NCBI RefSeq assembly: GCF_019279795.1
Contig: NC_056726.1
Span: 1,135,691,182 to 1,135,755,181, forward strand
Direction of reading: 5' to 3'
DNA length: 64,000 bases
Origin: Protopterus annectens
Taxonomy: Eukaryota; Chordata; Ceratodontiformes; Protopteridae
Below the pieces are notes generated by a model. It was not told where the DNA came from, did not search any database, and worked only from the letters and a program-made list of their open reading frames with translations. The first letter of the stretch is position 1. Every line of letters starts with the position of its first letter. Below are positions 1 to 11,360 of the stretch, piece by piece. The position numbers and the translations under genes were made by a program.

Positions 1-845
1 AGCCATCTTAGTGGTGCTGAATGCTCACTCAAATCTGGAACAAACTTGCCCAAATAGTTGACCATGCCATAAAAACATTGTATGGAAGTAACATTGTCTG
101 GAGCTGACATCTCAAGAATTGCAGTTTGCTTGGAAGGATCTGGTCGTAAAGCTGAACTGGTAAACAAATAACCCACATAAGTAACGTCTTGCAGCCTGAC
201 TTTGCATTTCTGAGGATTCAACTCAAGATTCACCTCATGAGCATGTTCTAGAACTCTCCTGAGGTTTCTATAATGATCAATTTCACCATTGCCTCCTACA
301 AGAATATCATCTACTATAATAGCACATGGATAGCCAGAAAAAAATTGCTCCATCGCATGCCGAAAGATTTCACTGGAAGAATTTATCCCAGATGGCATTC
401 TCATAAAGCTGTACCTTCCAAATGGTGTACTGGAAGTGGTTAGCAATGAAGATTTTCAGTCAAGCACAATTTGCCAAAATGAACTTTTTGCATCTAAGAC
501 AAAAAAAAAAACAGTGGCATTTGGCATAAGAACAGCAACTTCTTGGACTGTATGCATTGGATGATGAGGTTGTTTTAGTGCTCTGTTCAAGTTTCTTGGA
601 TCAATACATATTCTTATATCATCTGAACTTTTCTTATGAGCTATCTCCATAGAGGATACCCATTCAGTTGGTTCTTCTCCTGGACAAATTACATCTAGCT
701 GCACCATTTTGTCTAGCTCAGCTTTGACTCTGCCTTACAAGGCTACTGGAACTTTCCTTGCTGTTCTGATGACTGAGCTTACTTCAGAGTCTAACTTTAT
801 GGAGTACTCAACTGGGAGTTTGCCTAACTTCTCTTCAAAAAGATC
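1..845 (-). pseudogene. Gypsy reverse transcriptase (N-terminal half), broken
   Basis: The minus strand encodes the first part of a Ty3/Gypsy reverse transcriptase, the enzyme that copies the element RNA into DNA. The best open part is 456-707, with EPTEWVSSM, an RICIDPRNLN block and a VLDAKSSFWQI block, all typical of the Gypsy RT fingers and palm. Below 456, after a stop, the frame continues with an FGRYSFMRMP block and a VDDILVGG catalytic block near 310. In the latter the usual first residue of YxDD is replaced by isoleucine-valine. The region 710-845 upstream holds the linker from protease. There is a stop near 740 and another near 455. The RT runs off the window edge. Confidence 0.75.
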
Positions 846-916
846 AGCATAGTCAGAAAAAAATAGTTTGTGTGAAATTTTCAGTGTTATACATGCTTAC
901 ATGATGGACTTCTGCA

Positions 917-1255
917 TTAAATAAAAGCAGTCCAATTTTCAAGCTGACTCTGAACCCTAACAATGATGTGTCGCTTTACATAAAATTGCAAGTCATAGCT
1001 CTTCCCAGCAGAATAACATGAAGGCACTACTGAGGTTTCAGTTTGAATTTCTTCACCACCATAAGCAACAAGCTTTGCACATTTTTTCCAGATCAAGCTT
1101 CTCACTAGCACTTACTTTGGCAAACATTTCTGCTGACATAACATTGCACTTTGAACCAGTATCAACTTTGAGCTCTTCAGGTCTCCCATTAATCAGAACA
1201 CTAAAAAATACTTCATTCTTTACCCACAAATCTACTGCACTGTTTTACCAAGCAC
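917..1255 (-). pseudogene. Gypsy aspartic protease, frameshifted
   Basis: This minus-strand segment encodes a retropepsin-like protease that would cut Gag-Pol. Around 1155-1185 it shows the active-site block DTGSKCNVM, preceded by a short beta-strand-like stretch. The second half (917-1111, LVAYGGEEI and onward) lies in another frame, so there is one frameshift near 1090. Position between gag (above) and RT (below) on the same strand supports the call. The active aspartate is still present, but the broken frame means no intact enzyme. It could not be a host pepsin, since it is too short and lies in element context. Confidence 0.6.
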
Positions 1256-1309
1256 AGACACACCATCAACATAAATCGTAGGGTCGCAACTTCCTAGTTG
1301 ATCAACTTG

Positions 1310-1985
1310 CTTCTTTGAATGTTCTCTTTTAATAAATGAATAAGCCTCATTTGATTTACAGAACGTTTTGAAATTATTCTACATTTTACATGAAACAACA
1401 CTGCTGAACAAAAGCTAAGCAAGTTTCTCTTTTAGGCTAATGATTTCCAATACAATTATGACAGTTGACTATGAGACTAGGTGGGGCACATTCTTTGATT
1501 TTGCTGAGTTATCCCTGTGCTTAACTGAGCATGCTATGGATTTTACTGGAGTTGCCCTGTAACTTGCTAGAAAAGCTCTGGGTTTCACAGAAGCTGCCAC
1601 ACCCTTGGGCCTGTATCTTTTAACCACGTGCTGTATACTATCAACATTAGTACTGGAAGGCACTATAAGCATGCGTTTTTCATTTGTAAGCATATTTGTG
1701 TGCTTTTCTGTGAGCTCATATATCTGACAAATCTCTATGGCCATATTCAAAGTTAAATCATTGTTTCAAAGCAAAATCTTTCTCACTGTATCACCTTTAA
1801 TACCACACACAAGCCTGTCTTTTATCAACTCGTCTTTTAGATCACCAAATCTGGACGTTTTTGCCTTGCTTACCAAGTCAGTTATATATGCTGCAAAAGT
1901 TTCACCAGGCTTTTGATCTTTTGTGTAAAATATGTGCCTTTCCATTGTAAAAAGAAGCTATGTACTTATCATAACGTTCCACGTG
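1310..1985 (-). pseudogene. Gypsy gag, C-terminal half
   Basis: Minus-strand gag sequence below the DIRS insertion. Just inside the border is an ERYDKY-like segment followed by motifs typical of Gypsy gag: TKDQKPGETF, a DELIKDRLVCGI block near 1800, and an AIEICQIYELTEKH block inside the open stretch 1469-1750. The expected CCHC zinc-knuckle region around 1440-1520 is degraded (KHRDNSAKS, then a stop). Gag would form the particle around element RNA. Several stops and at least two frame changes are visible. The matching N-terminal half is at 9478-9782, on the other side of the inserted DIRS element. Confidence 0.65.
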
Positions 1986-2141
1986 TGCTGTCCATTTTTA
2001 CCTTTTCCTCCCAGATGGGTTCTGATCCAACCCTCGGATCTGACTCAGCCATTACCAAAGCTTGTGGTCACAAACTTTGCTGTTGGGCACCTCCCCTTTA
2101 CACTGATTGTACCTCAGGCATTAACTCAGATCTTGTTTGCT
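1986..2141 (+). repeat. DIRS-1 left inverted terminal repeat
   Basis: About 150 bp that read on the plus strand like the reverse complement of 9441-9477 joined to 7065-7185. Shared blocks include GATGGGTT, CGGATCTGACTC, GCCATTACCAAAGCT, GGGCACCTCCCCTTTAC and CTCAGATCTT. It begins right at the broken Gypsy gag and ends where CR1-a starts. The inverted arrangement is what DIRS-like elements have, unlike the direct LTRs of Gypsy. Confidence 0.65.
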
Positions 2142-3297
2142 GATGACCCAGTTCAGGTATGTGAAAGGCAGATCATGCCTCCTGAACCTGTTCGACTTCT
2201 TTGACGCAGTCACCAAAGCCATAGATAAGGGAAAGGTGGTTCACACAGCCTATCTTGACCTCACCAAGGCTTTCGACACCATCCCCCATTCTGGAATTAT
2301 AGCTGAAGTCAGTAAACTAAGTATAAATCCCTACATCACAAGATGGGTTGCCAACTGGCTCACTGACAAGAACCCACAGTGTAAATTTTGCAGACTCCAA
2401 ATCTGACTTCAAACCAGTGACAAGTGGAGTACCGCAGGGTTTAGTCCTGGGACCTTTCCTGTTTGGTATCTACTTCTCTGAAGTACAGGCTAACACAGAA
2501 GGCCTTTGGATAACAAAGTTTGCAGGTGACTGCAAACTAGGAGCCATAGTCGAGTCCCCAAATGATGTGGACATCCTACAAAAGGGCCTCACTGAGACAG
2601 ATGCCTGGTGTCAGAGCCATCGCCTCAAGCTCAATGCCAAAAAAGTGCATTTTCATCCTCTTTGGTAAAAACTTTGTACCCATGAACTACCACATAGGCG
2701 GCAGTCTACTTAACGGGACACTTGGGACCCAGGAGGACAGTAGTCTCTTCTTTGATAATCACATTGGCACAGTAGTCAGGAAATCCTTCTACACGGCACA
2801 CCTCATCACAAAAGGGTTCTCATCCAGGAAAAAAGAGGTCATTGTTCCCCTCTACTTGACACTCATTAGACCCATTATAGCGTACAGTGTTCCTTTTGGA
2901 ATGTACCTCACAAGATATCTGCAGCAGCTGGAAAGGCCACAGAAGTACCTCACAAAGAGGATTACTGGCCTCAAACAGATGCCCTACACTGACTGTCTCA
3001 AAAAACTCCAACTTTACTCCATAGCATATCACCTACTCTGAGGTAATCTCTGCCTAACATATAAAGCTATGTCAAACCACAGCTGTTGGACATGCTACAC
3101 CTAAAGAAATCCCAATCCCTCTGAGCTACATTCTCTAGGGACCTAAACCGTGTCACCACAATAAACAGGACATGCTGGAGGGATAGATTTCTGTCCCAGA
3201 GACTTCCCATACTCTGAAACAAGCTACCCATCTATGTCAAGCAAAGTTCCTCATTCGCACTCTTCAAGAAAAATCTTGATGAGTGGATGGGAAATAA
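2142..3297 (+). mobile_element. CR1 LINE fragment (CR1-a), 5'-truncated RT part of ORF2
   Basis: Plus-strand CR1 ORF2 from the middle of the RT (FRYVKGRSCLLNLFDFF) to near the C-terminus. Recognisable blocks are TAYLDLTKAFDTIPH, SGVPQGLVLGPFLFGIYFSE, a degraded catalytic block KFAGDCKLG (the first aspartate of FADD is glycine) and LIRPIIAYSVPFGMYL. The frame changes near 2390 and 2650, and there is a TGA near 3040. The normal 3' tail with 8-bp repeats is absent: the sequence ends at about 3297, where DIRS-1 RNase H sequence begins. It therefore either inserted with a deletion or lost its tail later. Confidence 0.8.
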
Positions 3298-4440
3298 ATG
3301 TCTTCCCATGAATATGTCCCCCCGACCCTAACTGGGAAGCATCCATGGTCATCATAACCTTTGGCTGTGGAGGAACAAATGGATGACCTTGCGTCACCTA
3401 ATCAGACTGAAGCTACCAGAGAAGGTCCTGCTTGCAAAGGCTGGTGAGGTGAAGCTTGAAGGACACTGGAAGCTCTAGAAAGCACCATTGCACTGATAGA
3501 AGCCACTAGAGAATTCTTATGTTGTAATATGCTAATGGAACTAGAACGATTACTGCAGCCATCAAACCGAGAGTCTATAAGACTAGTCAAACCGGTATCA
3601 AGTTTCTGTAAAGTAATACTCTGACCTGGGATCTGACTGTCATCACTCTTGAGAGTGGCAGCTTGGATACCATCTGATTTGTATCAAGGATTGCACCTAT
3701 AAACTCAAGGCTCTATGTGGGTTCTAGAGAAGACCTTTTGAGATTTATTGTGATACCTAAGAGTGCACAAAGTTCTAGCACATAGTCTCTTGTCGAAATA
3801 AGGAGATGCCTAGTGGGGGGTGATAAGAATGTTGTCTAGATAAGGAAACACCTGGAATCCTTGTTTTTTTTTCAAGTGAGCTGCTTCTACTGCCATGCAT
3901 TTGGTAAACATTCTGGGGGCTGTAGTGAAGGCTGAGCTTGAAATTGTTAATGACTGCCCCCAGAAAGAAACGCAAGTGCCTTCTGGACCGCCTGTCTATT
4001 TTTATGCCATAGTATGCATTCTGAAGGCCTGTAGAGCACATCCAATTGTCCTTTTCCAGGAAGGAAAGAATGGACTGAACCATGACCATCAGAAACGTTG
4101 CCTTCTTTACTGACTTGTTGAGTTTGTTGAGATCCAGAATAGGTCTCCAGTTCCCTGTTTTCTTTGGAATTAAAAAGAACGTTGAGTAATTTCTGTATTC
4201 TATCTGGTCTGGTGGAACATCTTGGATGACTCTTTTGTCAAGCAGCTTTTGAACTTGAATGGCTGCCTGTTCCTGCCAAATGGGTGGAATGTCTAGGATC
4301 TTCCTGATTGTGAGAAGGGGTTGGGAAAAAGGGATAAGATAGCCCATGGATATGATGTTCTGCACCCACTTGTCATTTATTTTTAGCTAGGTGTATAGGT
4401 GCAGAGACGGTCATCCCCCGATTGCCTTGGGGTCAAAGAA
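3298..4440 (-). pseudogene. DIRS-1 reverse transcriptase and start of RNase H
   Basis: Minus-strand RT of a DIRS-type element. The open part 3775-4365 has FFLIPKKTGNWRPILDLN (the conserved PKK-GxWRPILDLR-type block), then a palm block that in this copy reads STGLQNAYYGIKI instead of DLKDAYFHIPI, and RRHLRFF. After a frameshift near 3850 the catalytic loop reads PYLDNILI, so the second aspartate of YLDD is asparagine. Around 3300-3390 a third frame gives the start of RNase H (MTMDASQLG) and is then cut by CR1-a. The stretch 3390-3770 corresponds to the thumb and connection and is badly decayed. Without the two RT aspartates and RNase H it cannot be active. Confidence 0.65.
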
Positions 4441-4454
4441 ATCAAGGTCTCCAT

Positions 4455-6720
4455 TCAGGAGTGCTGGAAGGGCTTACCAAAGAACATTTCTCTGAAACCC
4501 TGGTTTTGTGGACCCCCTTTGCCATAGGGGTGGCATCTTCCATTATTGTTCTCCCCTCTGCCACATGTGTCCTGAAAAGAACCCTTCAACTTTCTGAACC
4601 ACATCTTGCTGCTGCCCCTTTGACCCTTAGGATAGGGTCTTTGAGGCATGGAAAAACATATGCCCATGGCAGATAGGGTCTTACCTTCCTGCTCACACCT
4701 GGTCAGCATATCTTTCACTTTAGGCCCAAAAGGAGATGTCATCAAAAGGGGCATGTACAAAAGAAGACTTAAAAGGCTCCGCAAAGTCACAAAGGTGCAC
4801 CCAGGCCTGCCTCCTCATAGGGATGACTGAACCAACTGTTCTGCAAGTTCCATCCACTGCACAAGAAATGAGATGCATGTAAGCATTAGCAATAGAATGT
4901 AGGGTGGTGAGCTGAGAAGAAACCCTGTCTCATGACCCCTTGGCTACTGCTTCTTTCAGGTAATCTGAAAGTTCCTTGATCAGATCCCTCTGCAACCTAA
5001 TAAAATGAGCCAGGTAATTCAGGTACCATAGAGCAAAAGTTGCTGATGAAAACATGCATTTTTCACATCTATCCATCATCCTGGAATCTTTGTTAGGAGG
5101 ATGGATAGTGGAAATAGTCTCTCAGAGTTTATTTTTGGTTGCTGCCACCACAACCATGTCATCCACTTCAACCTCTTTGGTCCAAAACTTTTTGTCTTTA
5201 AGGAATGTAATGAACTTATTTTGTCTCCAAGGGGTAGGCTTTAAAGAGTCTGGGGTCTCTCATGCCTTCTTAGAAATAAATTTGATAAGTTCTTCAGGAA
5301 GGCAATCACCCAAAAGGAGGAAGGTCGAGAACCAAAGGCCTTTAGGTATACTGACTCTTCCAGAGAAGGATTGCTGGACTGCCAGCTACCTCTCTGCTTC
5401 AATAATTCAAGGATGTCTCCAAAAGAGACATCTTCAGCAGGGGACCATGGAGAACCCTCTCCTTCATCAAGTTCAGTATCAGAGGTGATGGACTCCTCAG
5501 GTGAGTCTAAATGCTTCTTCTTGCAAGTCTTCTTTCTAGGGACCTCCTCAGTGGGATACTCCAGGGAGATTTCGGAAAAGGTGGGAGTACTGACTGCAGT
5601 ATCCTGAGGCCCAGGTTCTCGTTGTCCCTGTGAAAGAGATGGCCCAGAAAGAATACACTCTGGATGAACAAGGGGGGTCTGTAGATCCAAAGAAGATCCC
5701 ACTCAAGAGGCTGGGGAAGCCATAGCCCACTTCAGAGCCCATAAAGCAGTCTGCTCCTGAAATGAGAAGGCCTCCAGATCTGAAAAAAAGTACTTGGAGC
5801 TGTCACCCCCTCGGCTCCAAAAAACAGAATGTCTGAAGATGAAGATGGAGCCAAACTCACCTGAGCTAAAGCTCCAAGGACTAGGGACTGATCAGAAACC
5901 CTCTGAGTTGATACCAGATCCCAGGACCCAACTGGTGCGAAACAGCTCCAAGAGTCCTTCTACTCTGACAGAGTGAAGGAACTCACGGCAAATGCCTGAT
6001 CTGAAGAATACATCCTCTTATCAGATATAGGACAGATCTGGACATTCAAATCTCTCGACTCCAAAGCTTGTATTGAAGTTGGCGGAGGAACAGGAATCAG
6101 GGCAGAAGACTTGGTTGGATCTGAAGCTCAAGGAGTCAGATCCAACAAAACTTGACCAACACCAGAGTTCTCAAGAGCCTTTGTACCACTCTGTCCACAT
6201 TATAATTGGAGAGGCATCTGGTAGACCAATAAGATAAGGCTGGAGACCTAGGCCTAGAGCTGGAGGGGGAAATAACTTCAAACAATGTCATACTATCAGT
6301 CTGAGATGATCTCATCAGATCCAAAGGACCTGACTGCTCCGAGGAGCTGTCTGAGCCAGCCTCAAAAGTACTAGGATCCAAAGGCCCTGTTGGATTCTGT
6401 AGTTTAGATTTCTTTTCTGATGGTTCCAAACAATCTCTAGGAGTCAAAGAATGGCATTTGTGAGGACTGGACTGGCTAGAAGACAAGGAGTCCAAACAAG
6501 GAATGGCTTTAGAAAAGGGGAGAAAACCTTTCAACATTCATTCGTTTTCATGGTCAACCAAGGCCCTTTGGTTTAAACTGTTACATATACTACAGTCTTT
6601 TTGGAGGTGTAATGCCCCCAAGCAATACACACACATAGTGTGTAAATCACTTAGAGGCATTTTATCGGCACATTTCTCACATTTTTTAAAGCCTAAAGGC
6701 TTGTCTGGTTTGTCGGCCAT
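4455..6720 (-). pseudogene. DIRS-1 ORF1 (gag-like), decayed
   Basis: Minus-strand ORF1. The start is taken at 6720, because the first 60 codons encode a cysteine/histidine-rich module (KKCEKCADKMPLSDLHTMC, then CLGALH and CSIC). Such a module is typical of the N-terminus of DIRS and related ORF1 proteins. Further on are serine-rich acidic stretches (6136-6537), a PAEDVSFGDILELLKQRG block in 5241-5702 that matches DIRS-2, and a C-terminal SPFGPKVKDMLTR block in 4455-4790 that corresponds to the LFG motif near the end of DIRS gag-like proteins. At least four frames are needed to follow it. The function is presumably RNA-particle formation, inferred from family position only. Confidence 0.6.
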
Positions 6721-7185
6721 AACAGAGCAGACTACCTTAGATCACTCACACCCAGAGAGCACACACACACATGATAGTGGAGAAAATTAGGAAAGATTAG
6801 CTTTTTTTTTTTTACAAGAAAAAGGAGAAGATAAGACAACTATCAACAATGGTAGTAAAAGATTTAGTGACCGCTAAAAAGGGGAGAGAAGGGGCCTACC
6901 AGCAATGGTAGGGAAGATGGCCTAAAATGGGTGAGAAAAGAGAATACAGGTATTCAGAAGAGAGAATGACGGCAATATTTAACCTTAGAGAGAAGAACTA
7001 TTAGAGAAAAAATACCACAAAACACTTATCTAAACCAGAGCAAAAAGTGACGAATATTCTTCACGAAGTGGCCAAGAAGATCTGAGGTAATTCCTGAGGT
7101 GCACTCTGGGTAAAGGGGAGGTGCCCAAGAGCAACGTTTGTAACCATGAGCTTTGGTAATGGCAGAGTCAGATCCGTGGGCCAAC
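6721..7185 (-). repeat. DIRS-1 leader and right inverted terminal repeat (inner part)
   Basis: Bases 6721-7064 are an untranslated leader between ORF1 and the terminal repeat, with an A/T run at 6803-6812 and no gene seen. Bases 7065-7185 are the reverse complement of the left repeat (2020-2141). The outer 37 bases of the same repeat lie at 9441-9477, displaced by the CR1-b insertion. Confidence 0.6.
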
Positions 7186-9440
7186 AAAAAAGACCACAGT
7201 GAAGAACTTCTCAAAAGCCAACTTCACACTTCTTAAGACTGGTGTGGTATCCTTCAAGGCCCCTGAGCCATTGGAAACCACAACCCACGCTGCTGAATCC
7301 CTTACAAATGCTTTCTACGAGCACCTCCAGGATTGCATGGATCAAGCAATCCCAAATAAAATCAAGACCCTTTCCACCAAAGGCAAGCACCTGATCTGGT
7401 GGACCCCAGCCATAAACAAACTTTACAACAAGGGGAGAAAGCTACTACAAGATGGAGCAAAATCCCTAAAAGGGAAGACATCTCTGATCAATACTAGTAA
7501 AAAACTACGATCACTCATAAAATCATCCAAGGCCAACTTTGAGAGAAAAATTGCCAAGGACTCAAAAGACAATCATAAGGCCTTCTTTAGCTATGTTAGA
7601 AATCTGGGTGGAAACTCCCAGATATGCTCAGAATTAGTCCAAAATGATACAAAAATCACTGAACCCACAAACATTGCAAACATACTGGCAGACAGGTTCA
7701 GTGAAAATTTCTCCCCTCCCACCCCCCAAAAGGAGAAATATCTATCCCAGCAGAGTGTAGCCTCCCAATCATCTCAAATGCCCAGGTGAGTGCTGCTCTT
7801 TCTAAAGCTAAAAACACAGCATCAATGGGACCAGATGGTGTCCCCGGCAGTGTGCTACACAAACTCAATGAGGAACTAAACCCACACATAAGGCTGCTGT
7901 TTAATCTTAGCCTTACCACAGGATACGTACCCAAAGAGTGGCGTATGGCAACTGTGGTCCCACTCCACAAAGGTGGTGCTTCTACAGACCCTGGTAATTA
8001 CCGCCCCATAAGCTTAACAAGCCTGGTCTGCAAAGCTATGGAGAGGATCATAATGGAACTCATAAATAAAGACATAGGGGACCTACAGACATTTGATCCT
8101 ACCCAATTTGGCTTTGTCAAGGGCAGATCATGCCTCTTGAACTTGGTCGACATTTTTGAAATAGTCACCAAGGCCATTGATGAGGGTAAGGCAGTTCACA
8201 CAGCCTACCTTGACCTTGCAAAAGCTTTCGACACAATACCCCACTTGGGTATCATAGAAAAGCTCACCAGCTTAAATGTAAACCCATATGTCACAAGATG
8301 GGTTGCAAACTGGCTCAAGGACAGAACCCACAGGGTTAGAGTTGCTGGTGCCATGTCAGACTCCAAGCCGGTCACAAGCGGTGTCCCACAGGGCTCAGTC
8401 CTGGGCCCCCTCTTGTTCGGCATCTACTTTTCAGAAGTGCAGGCAAACATAGGAGGATTGTGGCTGACAAAGTTTGCAGATGACTGCAAACTGGGCGCCA
8501 TAGTTGAAAATCCATCAGACACAGATATCCTTCAGAGAGGTCTCATAGAAATGGATAACTGGTGCCAGAGCCATGGCCTTAAGCTAAAAGCCAAAAAATG
8601 TATAAGTCAAACCCTTTGGTAAAAACAAGGTAACCCCAAGTTACCACATAGATGGCAATCCATTAAGCACAGAAGAGGTTATCAGGGACCTGGGGACCCA
8701 AGTTGACAGTAACCTTTCTTTTGACACTCACATTGCCAAAGTGGTTAGGAGGACCTTCTACATTGCCCACCTGATTATGAAGGGATTCACATCCAGATCA
8801 AGGGAGGTCATTGTTCCCCTGTACTCTTCACTTATCAGACCAATGATTGAGTACAATGCCCCATTCGGAATGTATCTTACCCGACACCTGCAGCAATTGG
8901 AAAGACCCCAAAAGTTCCTCACCAAAAGGATAAAGGGGCTCAAAAATATGCCATATGCTGCCTGACTGAAGAAACTCCAGCTCTATTCAGTCGCATACCG
9001 TCTGCTCAGAGGTGACCTGTGCCTGATATACAAGGCCATGTCCAACCCGGAATTAATGGACATGCTCCACCTCAAAAAATCCAAATCCACCAGAGCCACA
9101 AGAGCAAGAGACTTAAACCTCAACACGGATATAAATAGGACGTGCTGGAGGGACAGATTCATCACCCAGAGACTCCCTATGCTGTGGAACAGAATCCCAG
9201 TCCATGTGAGACAGAGCACCTCGCTGGCTCTGTTCAAGAGGAATCTTGACCAGTGGATGGGAGATCGTAGGTTTACCCCGGGGGTCATCTCTGTATCACT
9301 GCTGGACAGAGGCACGGCAAACTAATGGGTATAGTATTCTTCAACCTAAGGGGTGGTGAAAGCCACACATCTCTGGCTAGGCTTATAAATGACCTAGGGC
9401 AGATAGCCTAGTATGAACCTTTGAACCTATCAACCTATTA
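7186..9440 (+). mobile_element. CR1 LINE (CR1-b), 5'-truncated, in the DIRS-1 terminal repeat
   Basis: Plus-strand CR1 lacking ORF1 and the APE domain. It starts at the linker between endonuclease and RT (TTVKNFSKA-type) and runs through the whole RT to the 3' tail. The 3' UTR (9326-9440) ends in ATGAACCT-type 8-bp repeats, typical of CR1. The border bases on both sides are DIRS-1 terminal-repeat sequence, so this copy inserted after the DIRS element. Confidence 0.85.
7199..9325 (+). pseudogene. CR1-b ORF2, RT part, three lesions
   Basis: ORF2 encodes the CR1 replicase. Visible in order: the linker with WWTPAINKLYN (about 7400), a C/A-rich run near 7715-7735 where the frame shifts, then a 278-codon open stretch (7786-8622) with VPLHKGGASTDPGNYRPISL, TAYLDLAKAFDTIPH, SGVPQGSVLGPLLFGIYF and the catalytic KFADDCKLG. 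One extra base near 8605 causes a second frameshift just after NxKKCI. The last part (8741-9325) is in frame except for a TGA at 8963-8965, where other copies have CGA. It ends with LLDRGTAN. The RT active site is intact but the protein is not. Confidence 0.85.
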
Positions 9441-9477
9441 AAACCCATCCATGAGGATAAGGTGAAAACTGACATCA

Positions 9478-9782
9478 CATTATTCATTTGGGGGTTACAC
9501 ATTTCCCTAAATTTACATTTTAAGCACTTGGGGTCTTCATGTGTTTCAGCCTGTACCATAATATGGTGGTCTTCCCCATCCCCTGCATACACAGCTGGGT
9601 CATACACAAATGAATGCTCCCTTTCAATGGCTTCTGAACCAGCTAAATTAAACAAAATAAATACTTTTGTATATCTATCTTTATCTGAAAAAAACAGCAT
9701 ATTCTTGCTCAAACACTCTTCAATTTTCAGCAACATTATTATCAAATATAAGTGGACCAGGTCTGCAAAATCCTTCTGCCAT
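9478..9782 (-). pseudogene. Gypsy gag, N-terminal half
   Basis: Minus-strand start of Gypsy gag above the DIRS insertion. The start is placed at the ATG whose complement is at 9780-9782. It is followed by a GPLIFDNN segment, a stop where related gags have tryptophan, and an FEQEYAVFF segment, all typical of Gypsy gag N-termini. After a frame change, an LAGSEAIEREHSFVYDP block and an EDPKCLKCKFREMCNPQ block follow. The frame at the DIRS border is picked up again below base 1986. Alternative reading as a host gene is unlikely given the LTR upstream and the RT downstream. Confidence 0.65.
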
Positions 9783-10383
9783 GCCAACAAATTGCCCTTG
9801 TAATTATTTTCAAATGCACACACACTTTTATACCAGGTACTCAAAAATTAGTCAGCTGTACCATAAACTCTTTGAAATAATTGTTTTCTGCAAATTAACT
9901 GTACTGTAATACTGCACAAACATGCAAACACTTTCTATACTTCAGATATCTTGGATAGGTTTAATTAATACAAGAATGAAGCATAAAGCAAAAAATACTG
10001 TTGTTTTCCTTCTTTTATACATTTTATGTGATTCAGAGGTTATTTCCAGACTTTTGTAAGCATTTTGAGTATTTTTATCAATATATTATAGTTTTGAACA
10101 TTTCATTTAATTAGAAAGTGATTTTGAACAGTTTTAATGCTTCATTTTATATTTGTTGATAAAAAATAATTTACACGACTTTTGGTACCTGAATTTGTCC
10201 TGCTGACCTGTTTGTGAGTTGTTTGAGCAGAGCTGATCCACTCCTGTATATTCCTGTATATTCCTCCAACTGTAACTACCTTCTTCATGGTCTTGAATTA
10301 CTTTGGATCCCATTCTTACACCGTGTCGCTCTTCTTGTGTATATTCAATAAGATGATGAGGTTGGATGTTCATTTAAGTAGTT
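9783..10383 (-). other. Gypsy untranslated leader between 5' LTR and gag
   Basis: About 600 bp between the LTR end and the gag ATG. A 79-codon open stretch (10134-10373, minus) has no recognisable domain and is probably chance. I do not see a convincing tRNA primer-binding site next to the LTR end at 10383, so the exact LTR border may be off by some bases. A short repeat of TATACAGGAA type occurs near 10245-10265. Confidence 0.4.
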
Positions 10384-10524
10384 TGTTACACACAAACACA
10401 TCAGGATAGATGACGGGAATATTAAACTAAACAAACTAACTGACTGACTACTACACACATGCATGTTTACACCTACACCTACAAAATGGCACTCTTGCTT
10501 GCACGTGCTTGCACGTGCTCAGTA

Positions 10525-11360
10525 CAGTAAACTCTCAGTTATCCGGAACTCAAGCAACCAGAAAAAAAATGAAGAACTACAGTAGTCAGTTTTTCACATG
10601 ATGCCCTTTCTGTTTGCCCTCCGCAGAAACATACCTTATTTTATTTTAGGATTTTAGAGTTTTAAAAAGGAAGATACAAATAAATCCCCTCTCACTCCTA
10701 CTTGAGAACAAGTCAAACCAAACAAGTCAAATTACTAAAATGTCAACACTTGCTCCATACTCACTGTCAGTTTGCATCTGATTGCACATTCTCTCTCTGA
10801 TCTGTTACACACACATACACGCACACACAGTCTCTTCAGCTTTCATACATCCATTCACTCACTCTTTCTCTCTCTAATCTCTCACACACACTCTCTTCAG
10901 CTTTCATACACCTCTCCGATCTCTCCCACATTTTCACTTCTGCTTTCATACATGCATTCGCTCTCCAATCTCTCACATACACTCTCTTCAGCTTTTATAC
11001 ATCTCTCCAATCTCTCACACACACAGTCACTTCTGCTTTCATACATGCATTCACTCCCTCTCTCTCTCTCTCTTTCTGTGTTCACTTCATTCAGTTCCAG
11101 TCCACACAGCCTGCCACTGAAGACTGTTCTACGTGCCACATTTTCTAGTGGAAATATAAGTTTAAAATATTATTCCAGCCAGGTTTTTAATTACTGTATT
11201 TCAATATTAAAATCAAATCAGTACAGTGTTTATGGTACGCTATAGTATAGGGTACAATATTTGTCATGTTTATTTTTAATAGTAACTTAAAGCAACCAGA
11301 AACTACACTTATCCAGCATCTACCAATATGCATGGATGCCAGTTAACTGAGAGTTTACTG
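10525..11360. mobile_element. pogo/Tigger-like MITE with TA target duplication
   Basis: An 836-bp non-autonomous DNA element. The left end starts CAGTAAACTCTCAGTTA and the right end is its reverse complement (TAACTGAGAGTTTACTG), giving a 17-bp perfect terminal inverted repeat with weaker matching beyond (CCAGAAA near both ends). TA dinucleotides flank it at 10523-10524 and 11361-11362, as expected for Tc1/mariner-pogo transposases. It encodes no transposase. It sits inside a Gypsy LTR and must be younger than that insertion. Confidence 0.75.
10830..11085. repeat. CT/CA-rich minisatellite inside the MITE
   Basis: Imperfect tandem units with the core TCTCTTCAGCTTTCATACA, alternating with CACTTCTGCTTTCATACATG and CTCCAATCTCTCACACAC. 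They repeat about six times at roughly 35-75 bp spacing. The open stretch across it has no coding value. Confidence 0.6.

Larger units (their letters stand above)
1986..9477 (-). mobile_element. DIRS-like element (DIRS-1), internally deleted, inserted in Gypsy gag
   Basis: A minus-strand DIRS-type retroelement. Its 5' side is at high coordinates: inverted repeat 7065-7185 plus 9441-9477, then a leader, a gag-like ORF1 (4455-6720) and RT with the start of RNase H (3298-4440). The other inverted repeat is at 1986-2141. The tyrosine recombinase and most of RNase H are missing between 2142 and 3297, where a CR1 fragment sits. A second CR1 (7186-9440) splits the right-hand repeat. Both outer ends abut the same Gypsy gag gene, which gives the element borders. 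It belongs with the better preserved DIRS-2 at 55352-60909, whose ORF1 shares a PxEDxSFG block. Confidence 0.65.

Noticed and set aside
10134-10373. 79-codon minus-strand open stretch in the Gypsy leader
   Set aside because: No recognisable domain. The position between LTR and gag suggests untranslated leader.
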